Source: Bin80 sp965219915 | Lineage (GTDB): Bacteria; Bacteroidota; Rhodothermia; Rhodothermales; Bin80 | Reading direction: 5' to 3' | DNA length: 64,000 nucleotides | Assembly (NCBI GenBank): GCA_965219915.1 | Contig: OZ244794.1 | Span: 2,294,001-2,358,000 of the forward strand | Shown here: positions 16,961 to 24,756 of the stretch, one piece after another | Layout: each line of letters opens with the position of its first letter | Numbering within the stretch: the stretch's first letter is position 1 | The notes under the pieces: generated by a model | Seen by the model: only the letters and a program-made list of their open reading frames with translations | What the model was told of the DNA's origin: nothing | Database searches by the model: none | Position numbers and translations under genes: made by a program

Positions 16961-17087
16961 TTACCTTGCGGATTGTCTTTCCAATAATACACATTTCATT
17001 GCGATTGGTCAAGGTTTCGAAACAATGTGAAATCCCACCTGTAACTTTTGTGCAATTTGGGATGAAATGCGTTACTTTGCGACAATT
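16961..17087. promoter_or_regulatory. Four direct copies of a TTAC-TTGCG element between phnW and the DeoR gene
   Basis: TTACCTTGCGGATTG (16961-16975), TTTCATTGCGATTGG (16994-17008), TAACTTTTGTGCAATT (17042-17057) and TTACTTTGCGACAATT (17072-17087) share a TTnC-TTGCG-like core in one orientation, spaced 33, 48 and 30 nt apart. DeoR proteins bind direct repeats of this size, so these are proposed operators of the adjacent regulator. The second copy lies inside the predicted phnW promoter; the third and fourth precede the regulator start. The repeats are seen; their use as operators is inferred. Confidence 0.55.
16984..17012 (-). promoter_or_regulatory. Candidate phnW promoter
   Basis: On the minus strand TTGACC (17007-17012) is followed after exactly 17 nt by TATTAT (16984-16989), 35 nt before the phnW start codon. 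This is a near-consensus housekeeping spacing, and TATTATTGG also resembles the Bacteroidota -7 element. The TTTCATTGCGATTGG element fills the spacer, so a bound repressor would block polymerase. Predicted from sequence only. Confidence 0.5.
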
Positions 17088-17102
17088 AATGATCCTGTAC
17101 GT

Positions 17103-17873
17103 ATGCCCTCATTTAGTGCGGCCCAGCGCCAGAAACACATTATTGACGTTCTGAAGGTGCACGGACACGCCACTGTGTCCAAGCTCAGCAGCGAACTGGA
17201 CGTCTCTGAGGTCACCATCCGTAAGGATCTCCAAGTGCTGGATGATCGGAAGCTGCTGGTTCGTACACACGGCGGGGCCGTGCTGATGGATCATTATCTG
17301 TATGACCTTCCCTTTGACGAAAAATCTCGTGTGCGCGTAGAGGAAAAAAGACGTATCGGTCAACAGGCGGCAGAGCTGGTGCAGGATGGTCAAACGCTGG
17401 TGATGAATGCGGGTAGCACAACGGTGCAAGTGGCCCGCCATATGAGGGGCAGGAAAAATCTCACCATTGCCACCAACGCCTTATTCGTTGCCGTTGAGCT
17501 GCTCAACAATCTTGATGTGGAGATCTTGGCCCTTGGCGGAATTCTGCACTCCACTACGGGCGCCACTGTTGGGCCAGAGGCTGAGAATATGCTCAGAAAG
17601 CTCACCTTCGACTACCTGTTCCTAGCCGGGGATGGCTTTGACATTGAGCACGGAATTACAACGACCAATGTCCTTGAAGCCCATCTGAGCCGGGCGATGA
17701 TCCTGTCGGCACGTACTAAGGTTGTAGTGATGGATTCGACAAAATTCGGGCGGCGCGGACTAACCCGCGTATGTGATGTGCGGGAGGTGGACCTAGTCAT
17801 CACTGATGGAGGAGTCCCCGGTGAGACAAGAAGTGCTCTGGAGGACATAGGACTAAAGTTTATTATTGTTTAG
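17103..17873 (+). CDS. DeoR-family transcriptional regulator of the phosphonate operon
   Basis: A 256-aa DeoR/GlpR-type regulator. Residues 5-58 form the winged helix-turn-helix (RQKHIIDVLKVHG...VSKLSSELDVSEVTIRKDL), ending in the family hinge LLVRTHGGA. The rest is the sugar-isomerase-like effector domain, with DGQTLVMNAGSTTVQVA, a TNALFVA segment and a late VITDGGVP. The ATG at 17103 is preferred to 17067 because the HTH begins immediately after it and the longer form would translate an operator-like repeat. It diverges from phnW, which strongly suggests control of that operon, perhaps responding to a phosphonate intermediate. Its 3' end overlaps the convergent lipoprotein gene by 11 nt. 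Confidence 0.9.
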   Translation: MPSFSAAQRQKHIIDVLKVHGHATVSKLSSELDVSEVTIRKDLQVLDDRKLLVRTHGGAVLMDHYLYDLPFDEKSRVRVEEKRRIGQQAAELVQDGQTLVMNAGSTTVQVARHMRGRKNLTIATNALFVAVELLNNLDVEILALGGILHSTTGATVGPEAENMLRKLTFDYLFLAGDGFDIEHGITTTNVLEAHLSRAMILSARTKVVVMDSTKFGRRGLTRVCDVREVDLVITDGGVPGETRSALEDIGLKFIIV

Positions 17874-19386
17874 CCGGAATCCTCCAGTTTGGATCTGCGA
17901 TCGGAAACGGCATCTTGTTAGAGTTGCTCTTGAGCAGATGTACGGTCATGGTCGGATTAACTACCGACTGAGAGAAACGAATCGTATCCAGAATGGCATA
18001 GTTGATCGAAATGCTTGCCAATTCAGCTAGGCTGTCTGCATACGTCAAGAGTCTCTCCCGCATCATTTGTAGGCGGATACGACTATGATCGAGGGAATCA
18101 AGCGAATCAAAGGGGCGCAATCGTCCGCCCATGGCGGCGTTTTTCCGGGCATAATATGCTGCGGTTTCCGTATCAGTCACCGAGGCGGAATCCACTACCA
18201 TGGCACGTAGCTCCTGAAACAACCATTTGTGCTTCCAGAGCGCAGACGTCCGCTGGAAGGCCTTGTTTTTATCCAGTTGCTCCCTGTCCGCCATCGACAG
18301 CAGAATATGGTCGCGTACAACCAACGCAACTATGTTCGCTAGCCGCTGATCAAATTGCTCACGGTCTCTTGCGCGCAGCGTATAGCGTCCCGGCGTGAAG
18401 TGCTCCAGAAAAGTACGAATAGTCCACTCCCGGTCATCAAACGCCACCAGCGGAACGGCGAATCCATCCTTAAGTTTGCGGGCAATCATCGGGTCCGCCT
18501 GCCGTGATTCCAGGTAATGCAGCAGGTTGCGTACAGGTGTTTCCTGGGCGTACCAGGCCCATAGTGCATCGCTAAGCAGATTGAACCCCTCCCGCCGAGT
18601 TGCCACGTTCATCGGCTCCATGAGACTGTGGACGAACAAGGTCGCATTATCCATGGCTTTGCGATTGTAGACGACCTTACGGTAGGATGGTGTGCGCATC
18701 TCGTAGTCCTCCGGCGAGAGAAGCTCCCGCTGAATATTGGTCACTTGAAAGATGTACCACGCGCCGCGATACTCAACAGGATCTGATACGGTATTCAGCG
18801 GCAGATCCCGAAGTACGGTAAGAACCTCGGGCTCAATTTCGTCGGATGACAGCGCCGGTGATTCAAGTTCGCCAAGCTCAAGGTCCATGTCACTGAATTC
18901 CTCCTCAAGGGCATCCCGGGCGGCCGCAAAGCCTTGCGATTTGATCAGCCCATGCAGCCGCGTTGCTTCGGCGCGGGAGCGGGCGGGTAGAAATCGGAAT
19001 TGGAATCGAACGGCGTTTTCGTTTATTGCCGCAGTGATTTCCGCCTGGGTAACCTCGATGTCGGCCAGCACGTGTTCTTCAAAGACCCGTTCAATGAGCA
19101 GCTCCTCGCGTAGCGTGTGCATGGCATGGATCACAGCATCTGATGTATCCAACCGCATTCGCCGGGCCTCGTGGGCCATTACCTGTTCAAGGATCAAAAA
19201 GTGCAGGTAGTCTTCCCGAGGGGAGTTCCCTCGACGCAAATGACCGTGGCCAAACTCATAATTGAGTCGGAATTCGTCCACTGTAATGACTTCGCCGTTT
19301 ACTGTGGCCACCACCGATTCATCCGTGTTCGGGGGCGACGAACACGCGGTGATCAGTACAAGCAGAAAGACACCAGGGTTGCGCAT
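17863..19386 (-). CDS. SurA/PpiC-like periplasmic lipoprotein
   Basis: A 507-aa lipoprotein. MRNPGVFLLVLITAC is a clean lipobox signal (LITAC, cysteine about residue 14), so the start at 19386 is used rather than the ORF start at 19440. After it VVATVNGEVITVDEFRLNYE is the N-terminal SurA/PrsA-type chaperone segment. A parvulin-like region follows around residues 130-220, but its canonical motifs are weak, so isomerase activity is uncertain. A second long helical part makes up the C-terminal half. It lies downstream of two secreted proteins and a PorV homologue and may chaperone them; this is inferred. A strong hairpin separates it from the upstream gene. Confidence 0.72.
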   Translation of the reverse strand: MRNPGVFLLVLITACSSPPNTDESVVATVNGEVITVDEFRLNYEFGHGHLRRGNSPREDYLHFLILEQVMAHEARRMRLDTSDAVIHAMHTLREELLIERVFEEHVLADIEVTQAEITAAINENAVRFQFRFLPARSRAEATRLHGLIKSQGFAAARDALEEEFSDMDLELGELESPALSSDEIEPEVLTVLRDLPLNTVSDPVEYRGAWYIFQVTNIQRELLSPEDYEMRTPSYRKVVYNRKAMDNATLFVHSLMEPMNVATRREGFNLLSDALWAWYAQETPVRNLLHYLESRQADPMIARKLKDGFAVPLVAFDDREWTIRTFLEHFTPGRYTLRARDREQFDQRLANIVALVVRDHILLSMADREQLDKNKAFQRTSALWKHKWLFQELRAMVVDSASVTDTETAAYYARKNAAMGGRLRPFDSLDSLDHSRIRLQMMRERLLTYADSLAELASISINYAILDTIRFSQSVVNPTMTVHLLKSNSNKMPFPIADPNWRIPAKQ

Positions 19387-19388
19387 GG

Positions 19389-19425
19389 AATAAAACAAGG
19401 GGAGCCGGAGGGCCGACTCCCCTTG
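19389..19425 (-). terminator. Rho-independent terminator after the PPC-repeat protein gene
   Basis: On the minus strand CAAGGGGAG (19417-19425) and CTCCCCTTG (19396-19404) form a 9-bp perfect stem with three further pairs inside, followed by TTTTATT. It begins 31 nt after the stop of the PPC-repeat gene. It ends only a few bases before the likely start codon of the lipoprotein gene, so it may attenuate that gene rather than end the transcript completely. Confidence 0.65.
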
Positions 19426-19455
19426 CATGACCTGCAGCACCAGATGGGCTGAGGG

Positions 19456-22400
19456 TTACTTGATCAACATCATTTTGCGGGTCTGCACGAAGCCTTCCGC
19501 TCTCATATGATAGAAGTAGATTCCAGAAGCCAGCCGCGATGCATCAAACCTGACGGAGTAGCGGCCCTTGGCCTGGTGCTCATCCACCAGTACCGCCACG
19601 CGACGTCCCAGGAGGTCAAGAACCGTCATAGTGACGTTACTTGCCTCAGGTAGGGCGTACTCGATGGTAGTTGCTGGGTTGAATGGGTTCGGATAATTAG
19701 CCTCCAGCACAAACCCTTCTGGCACCTCAGCGGATTCGAGATTCGTGATAAGTATCGGCGAACCATCCTGCTTCAGCACAGTCAGGTTATATTCACCGCG
19801 TGCTGGATCACGGTCGGTTCCGCCGACGCGAGGGCCGTCTGGTTCGTTGTGGTCTTGGGAGCGAAGCATAACATAGACCGTGGTATCTGAAGTCGCAACA
19901 AACTCAATACGTGAATGCCAGTCGAACCCGCCATCGTCGTTATCATCAATCAACGTCGAATCCGCTGCATAGAGCTCCATGAAGCCGTCGTAGTCACGTG
20001 ACCACAATGGTCCGTCAACCGGAGAACTCTCGGCAATCAGCGTGTCGCCCTCCATGAGATCATACCGGTAGAAATCCAGGTCTTGTCCCCAGCGGGCGGT
20101 CAGATGGTCCATTGAAGGGTCCCATGCAAAGTCCGCGTTGTAAAGCATGTAGGTATTTACCTCGCCGGGGGTGTCGAACAGCATCGGACCCATGGCATCC
20201 GCTTCTGCAATGGAATTGTTGGGTTCGCCCTTCTCTTTCAGCAGGCTGATATCCCGCCCTTTCAGACCCAAGCGATATGCTCCTGCCGTGCCATCGCTTT
20301 GCAGGGCCAGGAAGAAATCCCCGGTCGTTTCGGGGATGATGTTCAGCTTTAGATTATCGCCGGAGTAACGAGTGTTGTACCCGGTACCGCTGAGCAGGTT
20401 TTCCAAGGGGTTGGCAGCGCTGGACAAAGCCGCCGTGAATTCCCCGGTATACCCGCTATCAGGCTTGATGGTACGGACATGATAAATATGGTCCGCCATC
20501 AGAGAGAGCCGGAAAATGTCAACGGTATCATCTGTTGTGAATTCGGCATCTTTGAGCCCGGTAGGCAGCATATTCCCTGCTGCTTCGGCTGGCGTATTGT
20601 TCGGCTCGATTTCGGTGGACAACACATCAATATTGAGGATGTAGTCGCCCCGGTTGGACGAGCGGTCGTTGGCACTCTCGGGAGTTCTGCTGGTACGGAC
20701 CACCACATAGACCGGGCCATCCACCGTCGCCGTGTGGCTCGCCAGTGAATACCAGGTGTTGCCGCCATCATCATCATTCACTAGTTCATTGGTGGCATTG
20801 GCATCCAGGATAATCAGGCGCGTGTCGGTGTCCCGGTTCCAATCATCCCCGCCGACCGGCTTGGTTTCAGCCGTAACCGTCTGTCCGGCGGCCAAGTCAA
20901 CCCGGAACCAGTCTTCGTCTCCGAAGAACCTGGGGTGCTTCTCGTTGGACAGAACGAACACCTGATCGGTCCCGAACGCCTGATAGCTGCCCATGGCATC
21001 GGCAAACCATTTGGTATCGTTCGGCTCCCCTTTGCGACCGAGAGCGTGGTAGTCCGGATTAACCCTGGAAGTGAACTTATAGGGTCCCGGGCTGCCGGAA
21101 ATACTCAAGTAGTACGTCTTGGTCTCCCTGGGGATGATGTTAGCGATCTTGAAGTTGTCGCCGGGGTAGTTATCGGGCCAGCCGGAGTCATCCAGGAGGG
21201 AGTCTCCGTTAATCTCGTCGAAAAACCCGACGCTTAGGGCGCGACCTGTTTCATTGTCCAACGAGCGGAACGAATAGAGTTTGCCCGCCTCCAGCGTGAC
21301 CCGGAAGAAGTCCACGTCCCCGCTGCTGAGTGAGGCCTCATATGGATTACCGATCGCGATCAACTGGGCGGTTTCAAACGTGTTGTTGCCCTCAACCTCC
21401 ACAAACGGAACCCCGCCAGCAAGCGTGTAGAACCCCACATCGGTATCGGTGATACCCCTTACGGCAACCCCATACTGACCGGACTGCGGCAGGGAGAGGG
21501 AAATACCATCAGAGCTTGTTCCGAGGATATCCCCGTTCGGTGCGATGAGCGTCATGATGACAGGCGAATCATTGACGATACTCTGGCTGCTGCTAATCGA
21601 CAGGTTCAGTTCAAATCCCTCGCCCACAGTAAAGTGATGCAGGTCCACATCCCCGGCCGGCCAGATCATGGCTGTGCGGGAAGCCGCACCTGGTCCTACT
21701 TCAAGGGCATCCCTATCGGCAGCCTCTGCCAAGTCGTTATCCGGTTCGTTGGAGACGAGTCCCTGGAAGATGGGACCTTTGTCAACCAGTCCCAACTGAT
21801 AGCTGCCTGCCGACCCGGCGCTGAGCTTCAGGATGTAGGCGCCTGAAACCGGGGGCACATAGGACGCAAGGAGAAAGTCGTTGTTGCCGGCATTCCCGGC
21901 CACCGGATCGGTGAGCAGGTTCATGGTGACCTCAGTACCGCCCATGTTATCGGACTCATCCTCCCTGAACAGCTCCACCTGTATGTCTGCGGACACCGTG
22001 GAGTTGGTGCTGAACATGGTGTACATACGCTGTTCATTCAGGAACATGCGGTAATGGTCCGTGTCTGACGCCGAATCAAATGCTCCCGTCAGGACGGTGT
22101 CAGCCCGTGTACCGACGGACATCGCTTCGGCTACCGTGTTGTTCGGCTCAATTTCAGTGGGGTCAGACGGGTATTGGTGAACATATATATCATACATGAA
22201 TCGTCCCGGGTCCCGGTTATCCACGCTCTGGTCCGGGTCACGCGTGGCCGAAGCCCAACCTGAGACCCACAGCCATAGAGGCGCCCCCACATCAGCCTCT
22301 TGAATTTCATAGATGAGTCGGCAATGGATATTGTTGGGGTCCTCCGTCGTGGACTGGATTTCCCGACCGCCATCATCATTATCCTCGAGGTCCTCGGTGT

Positions 22401-23565
22401 AGTCGGCATCGAACAGGAGGCATCGAGGGTCCGACCAGCGCGTATTGCCCGGCCCCATGCTCCCGTCCGTGTCGCGGTAGTATCCGAAGAACGGAAGGGT
22501 TTCTACCACTAGCGTATGGCCGGCCTTGTGTCCGTTAATTTGGAAATGGTCCACATCCTCATCTCCCTGCGCCAATAGCTGCGGGTACACGCTGTTGCCC
22601 TGCGTCGGAATGATGGCCGAGTACGAACCAGAGGGCTTAACAATTTTAACTGTATCCGGGTTGAAACCCATGAATGTGCGGACAACGGCATCCGGTGGCA
22701 GCATGGACATTGGATTAAGGAGGGCCTCCTGGAACGTCTGGTTCGGCTCATACTTGCTGACCCAGGGCTCCATATCCACGGTATAAGCGGAAAAATGGTA
22801 TGTCCCTGTATTGTCACCGGAATTAATAGGTGCAGGTGACCCGCCGGTTTTACCGTTGAACAGGAAGAGATAGAAGTTTCCGGTCAGTTGCGCGTTGGTT
22901 GCCGGATCAATCGGCGACACCCAGCCGGTAAGCCGAAAATCTCCCGAATTGGCTCGGTGGTCCGTCGTTTCTCCCAAGATATCTCCGCGAATCTGGTTGT
23001 TCCCGTCAAGGCCATTGAAATCCGTCACAAAGGTCGTGTCCAGGTCAGACTCATGAAATAGGCGCATGCTGACCAAGGGCTCGTCGGTGTCATAGTTATC
23101 GAAGTTGACCGTCCCGGGGAATGAGTGCGCCCCAGCGAAATAGTACATCTTGGTCGTATCCACGGTGAATGTGTAGACATCGTAGTCCCCCGCGGTGAAC
23201 GAGGCACTGATCAGTCCACCCATAAACTCTCCGTCCCCGCGCCAGCCTGGGGTCATCAGTACATCGTTAATGTTGTCGGCGGTGTCGAAGTAGTCGTTGG
23301 GCTCCATTTCTCCCCGCACGATGTAGTCGTCATCGTTCGCGTCATTAAAATAGAACGGCACGGCCTGAAGGGAAGCCCGATGCTGACGCGCCATCTCCTC
23401 CAAGCGCACCGGGTCGTCCGAAAACTTGGCGATGACCTCCTCATAATTGGGGCCGTACAGGTCGTACAGGGATTGCTTCCCGGCAGGCACCTGCTGCGCC
23501 GCGGCGGGCGGCAGGGTCAGCAAGACGCCGAGTAGGCAGATCGAAAACAGTGCTGTGTGTTTCAT
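19456..23565 (-). CDS. 1369-aa secreted protein with PPC-like repeats and T9SS sorting domain
   Basis: An exported protein with a signal peptide (residues 1-24, ending PPAAAQQ). The body is built from about eight modules that each open with an EPN-type acidic motif (for example EMEPNDYFDTAD, TEIEPNNTVAEAM, VEVEGNNTFETAQ, TEIEPNNTPAEAA) and continue with a DVDxFRxxLxAGxxY strand pattern, as in bacterial pre-peptidase C-terminal (PPC) domains. No catalytic domain was recognised. The last ~80 residues are a textbook T9SS type A sorting domain: ANYPNPFNPATTIEYALP, VLDLLGRRVAVLV, and RLASGIYFYHM. It is therefore surface-attached or released. It lies between the PorV homologue and the lipoprotein and ends at a terminator. 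A scaffold or adhesin role is possible; none is shown. Confidence 0.85.
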   Translation of the reverse strand: MKHTALFSICLLGVLLTLPPAAAQQVPAGKQSLYDLYGPNYEEVIAKFSDDPVRLEEMARQHRASLQAVPFYFNDANDDDYIVRGEMEPNDYFDTADNINDVLMTPGWRGDGEFMGGLISASFTAGDYDVYTFTVDTTKMYYFAGAHSFPGTVNFDNYDTDEPLVSMRLFHESDLDTTFVTDFNGLDGNNQIRGDILGETTDHRANSGDFRLTGWVSPIDPATNAQLTGNFYLFLFNGKTGGSPAPINSGDNTGTYHFSAYTVDMEPWVSKYEPNQTFQEALLNPMSMLPPDAVVRTFMGFNPDTVKIVKPSGSYSAIIPTQGNSVYPQLLAQGDEDVDHFQINGHKAGHTLVVETLPFFGYYRDTDGSMGPGNTRWSDPRCLLFDADYTEDLEDNDDGGREIQSTTEDPNNIHCRLIYEIQEADVGAPLWLWVSGWASATRDPDQSVDNRDPGRFMYDIYVHQYPSDPTEIEPNNTVAEAMSVGTRADTVLTGAFDSASDTDHYRMFLNEQRMYTMFSTNSTVSADIQVELFREDESDNMGGTEVTMNLLTDPVAGNAGNNDFLLASYVPPVSGAYILKLSAGSAGSYQLGLVDKGPIFQGLVSNEPDNDLAEAADRDALEVGPGAASRTAMIWPAGDVDLHHFTVGEGFELNLSISSSQSIVNDSPVIMTLIAPNGDILGTSSDGISLSLPQSGQYGVAVRGITDTDVGFYTLAGGVPFVEVEGNNTFETAQLIAIGNPYEASLSSGDVDFFRVTLEAGKLYSFRSLDNETGRALSVGFFDEINGDSLLDDSGWPDNYPGDNFKIANIIPRETKTYYLSISGSPGPYKFTSRVNPDYHALGRKGEPNDTKWFADAMGSYQAFGTDQVFVLSNEKHPRFFGDEDWFRVDLAAGQTVTAETKPVGGDDWNRDTDTRLIILDANATNELVNDDDGGNTWYSLASHTATVDGPVYVVVRTSRTPESANDRSSNRGDYILNIDVLSTEIEPNNTPAEAAGNMLPTGLKDAEFTTDDTVDIFRLSLMADHIYHVRTIKPDSGYTGEFTAALSSAANPLENLLSGTGYNTRYSGDNLKLNIIPETTGDFFLALQSDGTAGAYRLGLKGRDISLLKEKGEPNNSIAEADAMGPMLFDTPGEVNTYMLYNADFAWDPSMDHLTARWGQDLDFYRYDLMEGDTLIAESSPVDGPLWSRDYDGFMELYAADSTLIDDNDDGGFDWHSRIEFVATSDTTVYVMLRSQDHNEPDGPRVGGTDRDPARGEYNLTVLKQDGSPILITNLESAEVPEGFVLEANYPNPFNPATTIEYALPEASNVTMTVLDLLGRRVAVLVDEHQAKGRYSVRFDASRLASGIYFYHMRAEGFVQTRKMMLIK

Positions 23566-23662
23566 GGTATCGGAAAAATTACTAGTGTGAAGATGAACGG
23601 GAATTCTCCCTAAAGACGCAGCGGCCTACCGCCATGCGAAAGATGTCTCTCATGGCTCAGGG

Positions 23663-24754
23663 CTACTTGAAAAGCATGGAAAGTGAAAGTCGGTGTACCT
23701 TCTGCAGAATCGTCCAGTCGGCATAGGCGTAGTCGAAGGCGAAGGTATGCCTCCTGCGGAGTACATACTGGAGTCCGGCGCCCAGCGTGAGACTGCTAAT
23801 GGCATCACGTTCGAAGAGATTTTGATATCCTGCCCGGAAGAATACCAAATTGTTGAAACCGTACTCCAGTCCTACACTCATGCTTTCGGTGGACCCGGTC
23901 GGGTGCATCAGACTGGCCATCGCTATCACCTGGCCTCTTCCCGGCAGCGGGCGGGTATACGACGTTCCAAAACGGAAAATCTGAGGCAGTGGAAATCCGT
24001 CCGTCTTGTACTCAACGGGAATATTTTCAATGCCGCGGTTTACAACATCAGGATCAACGATATTGGTAAGGTTTTTTCCAGACAGCTGCATGTCAGGCCC
24101 GAAATTGGAAATGCTGGCACCGAGTGACAGGCCTGGCAGCGGTGTCTTGTAGTGGACGCCCACATCCAAGGCCAACTGACCCGCGCTCTCGGTCCATATG
24201 CGCTGATTGATGTATTTGGTGGTAAGGCCAACGGAAAATTCGTCAATAAGTTTTGTCGCAACCGAGAAGCTTACCGCATAGTCCTGTGCGTTATAGGATT
24301 CACCGGTCCCCTCGGGCATTAGTACCGTCCGTATCGGTTGCGCAGGCACGGACAATACAACGATGCTGGCCGCGGCCACACTTCTGATGAAAGGCAACTC
24401 TTTAGCCAGCGTGAAGAATTCATGATTGGTTTCGGCGAGCCACTCTGTGTGGGAAAACGAAACGCCCAGTCCTTCCAGGTGGGCAAGTCCGGCCGGGTTC
24501 CAGTAAATCATATCCATTCGGCCACTCTCGGCGACATACGTGCCCCCCATGGATACCGCACGTGCTCCGACCCCGATTTCAAGGAAGGCGGCCGCCACGG
24601 TGCCTTTATTGGAAACATTGGTGACGAATTCCTGGGCCCTTGTGGTCTGAGTTGCCAGCAGGAATACACACACTACCATCACGCCCGTACGACGCACGCG
24701 CCCCAGATACAAAGATCTGCAGAAAGCTACCCTAAGGAAACCGGCGGACCTCAT
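23663..24754 (-). CDS. PorV/PorQ-family outer-membrane protein
   Basis: A 363-aa outer-membrane beta-barrel of the PorV/PorQ type. The diagnostic opening is present: AAFLEIGVGARAVSMGGTYV followed by MDMIYWNPAGLAHLEG. The rest alternates beta strands (SVGLTTKYINQRIW, LSLGASISNFGPDMQL) and ends in an aromatic-rich strand, LSLSMLFK. PorV shuttles T9SS cargo to the surface attachment machinery. Its position between two cargo-like genes suggests a dedicated copy for this locus, which is inferred. The signal sequence sits after a long basic leader; an in-frame ATG at 24679 (residue 26) gives a shorter signal and may be the real start. The stop lies 2 nt from the upstream gene's coding end on the other side, so the genes are tightly packed. 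Confidence 0.85.
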   Translation of the reverse strand: MRSAGFLRVAFCRSLYLGRVRRTGVMVVCVFLLATQTTRAQEFVTNVSNKGTVAAAFLEIGVGARAVSMGGTYVAESGRMDMIYWNPAGLAHLEGLGVSFSHTEWLAETNHEFFTLAKELPFIRSVAAASIVVLSVPAQPIRTVLMPEGTGESYNAQDYAVSFSVATKLIDEFSVGLTTKYINQRIWTESAGQLALDVGVHYKTPLPGLSLGASISNFGPDMQLSGKNLTNIVDPDVVNRGIENIPVEYKTDGFPLPQIFRFGTSYTRPLPGRGQVIAMASLMHPTGSTESMSVGLEYGFNNLVFFRAGYQNLFERDAISSLTLGAGLQYVLRRRHTFAFDYAYADWTILQKVHRLSLSMLFK

Positions 24755-24756
24755 GG

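Noticed and set aside
22500..23535. Several 60-136-codon ORFs antisense or out of frame in the PPC-repeat gene
   Set aside because: They follow from the biased codons of a single long gene and give no recognisable proteins.
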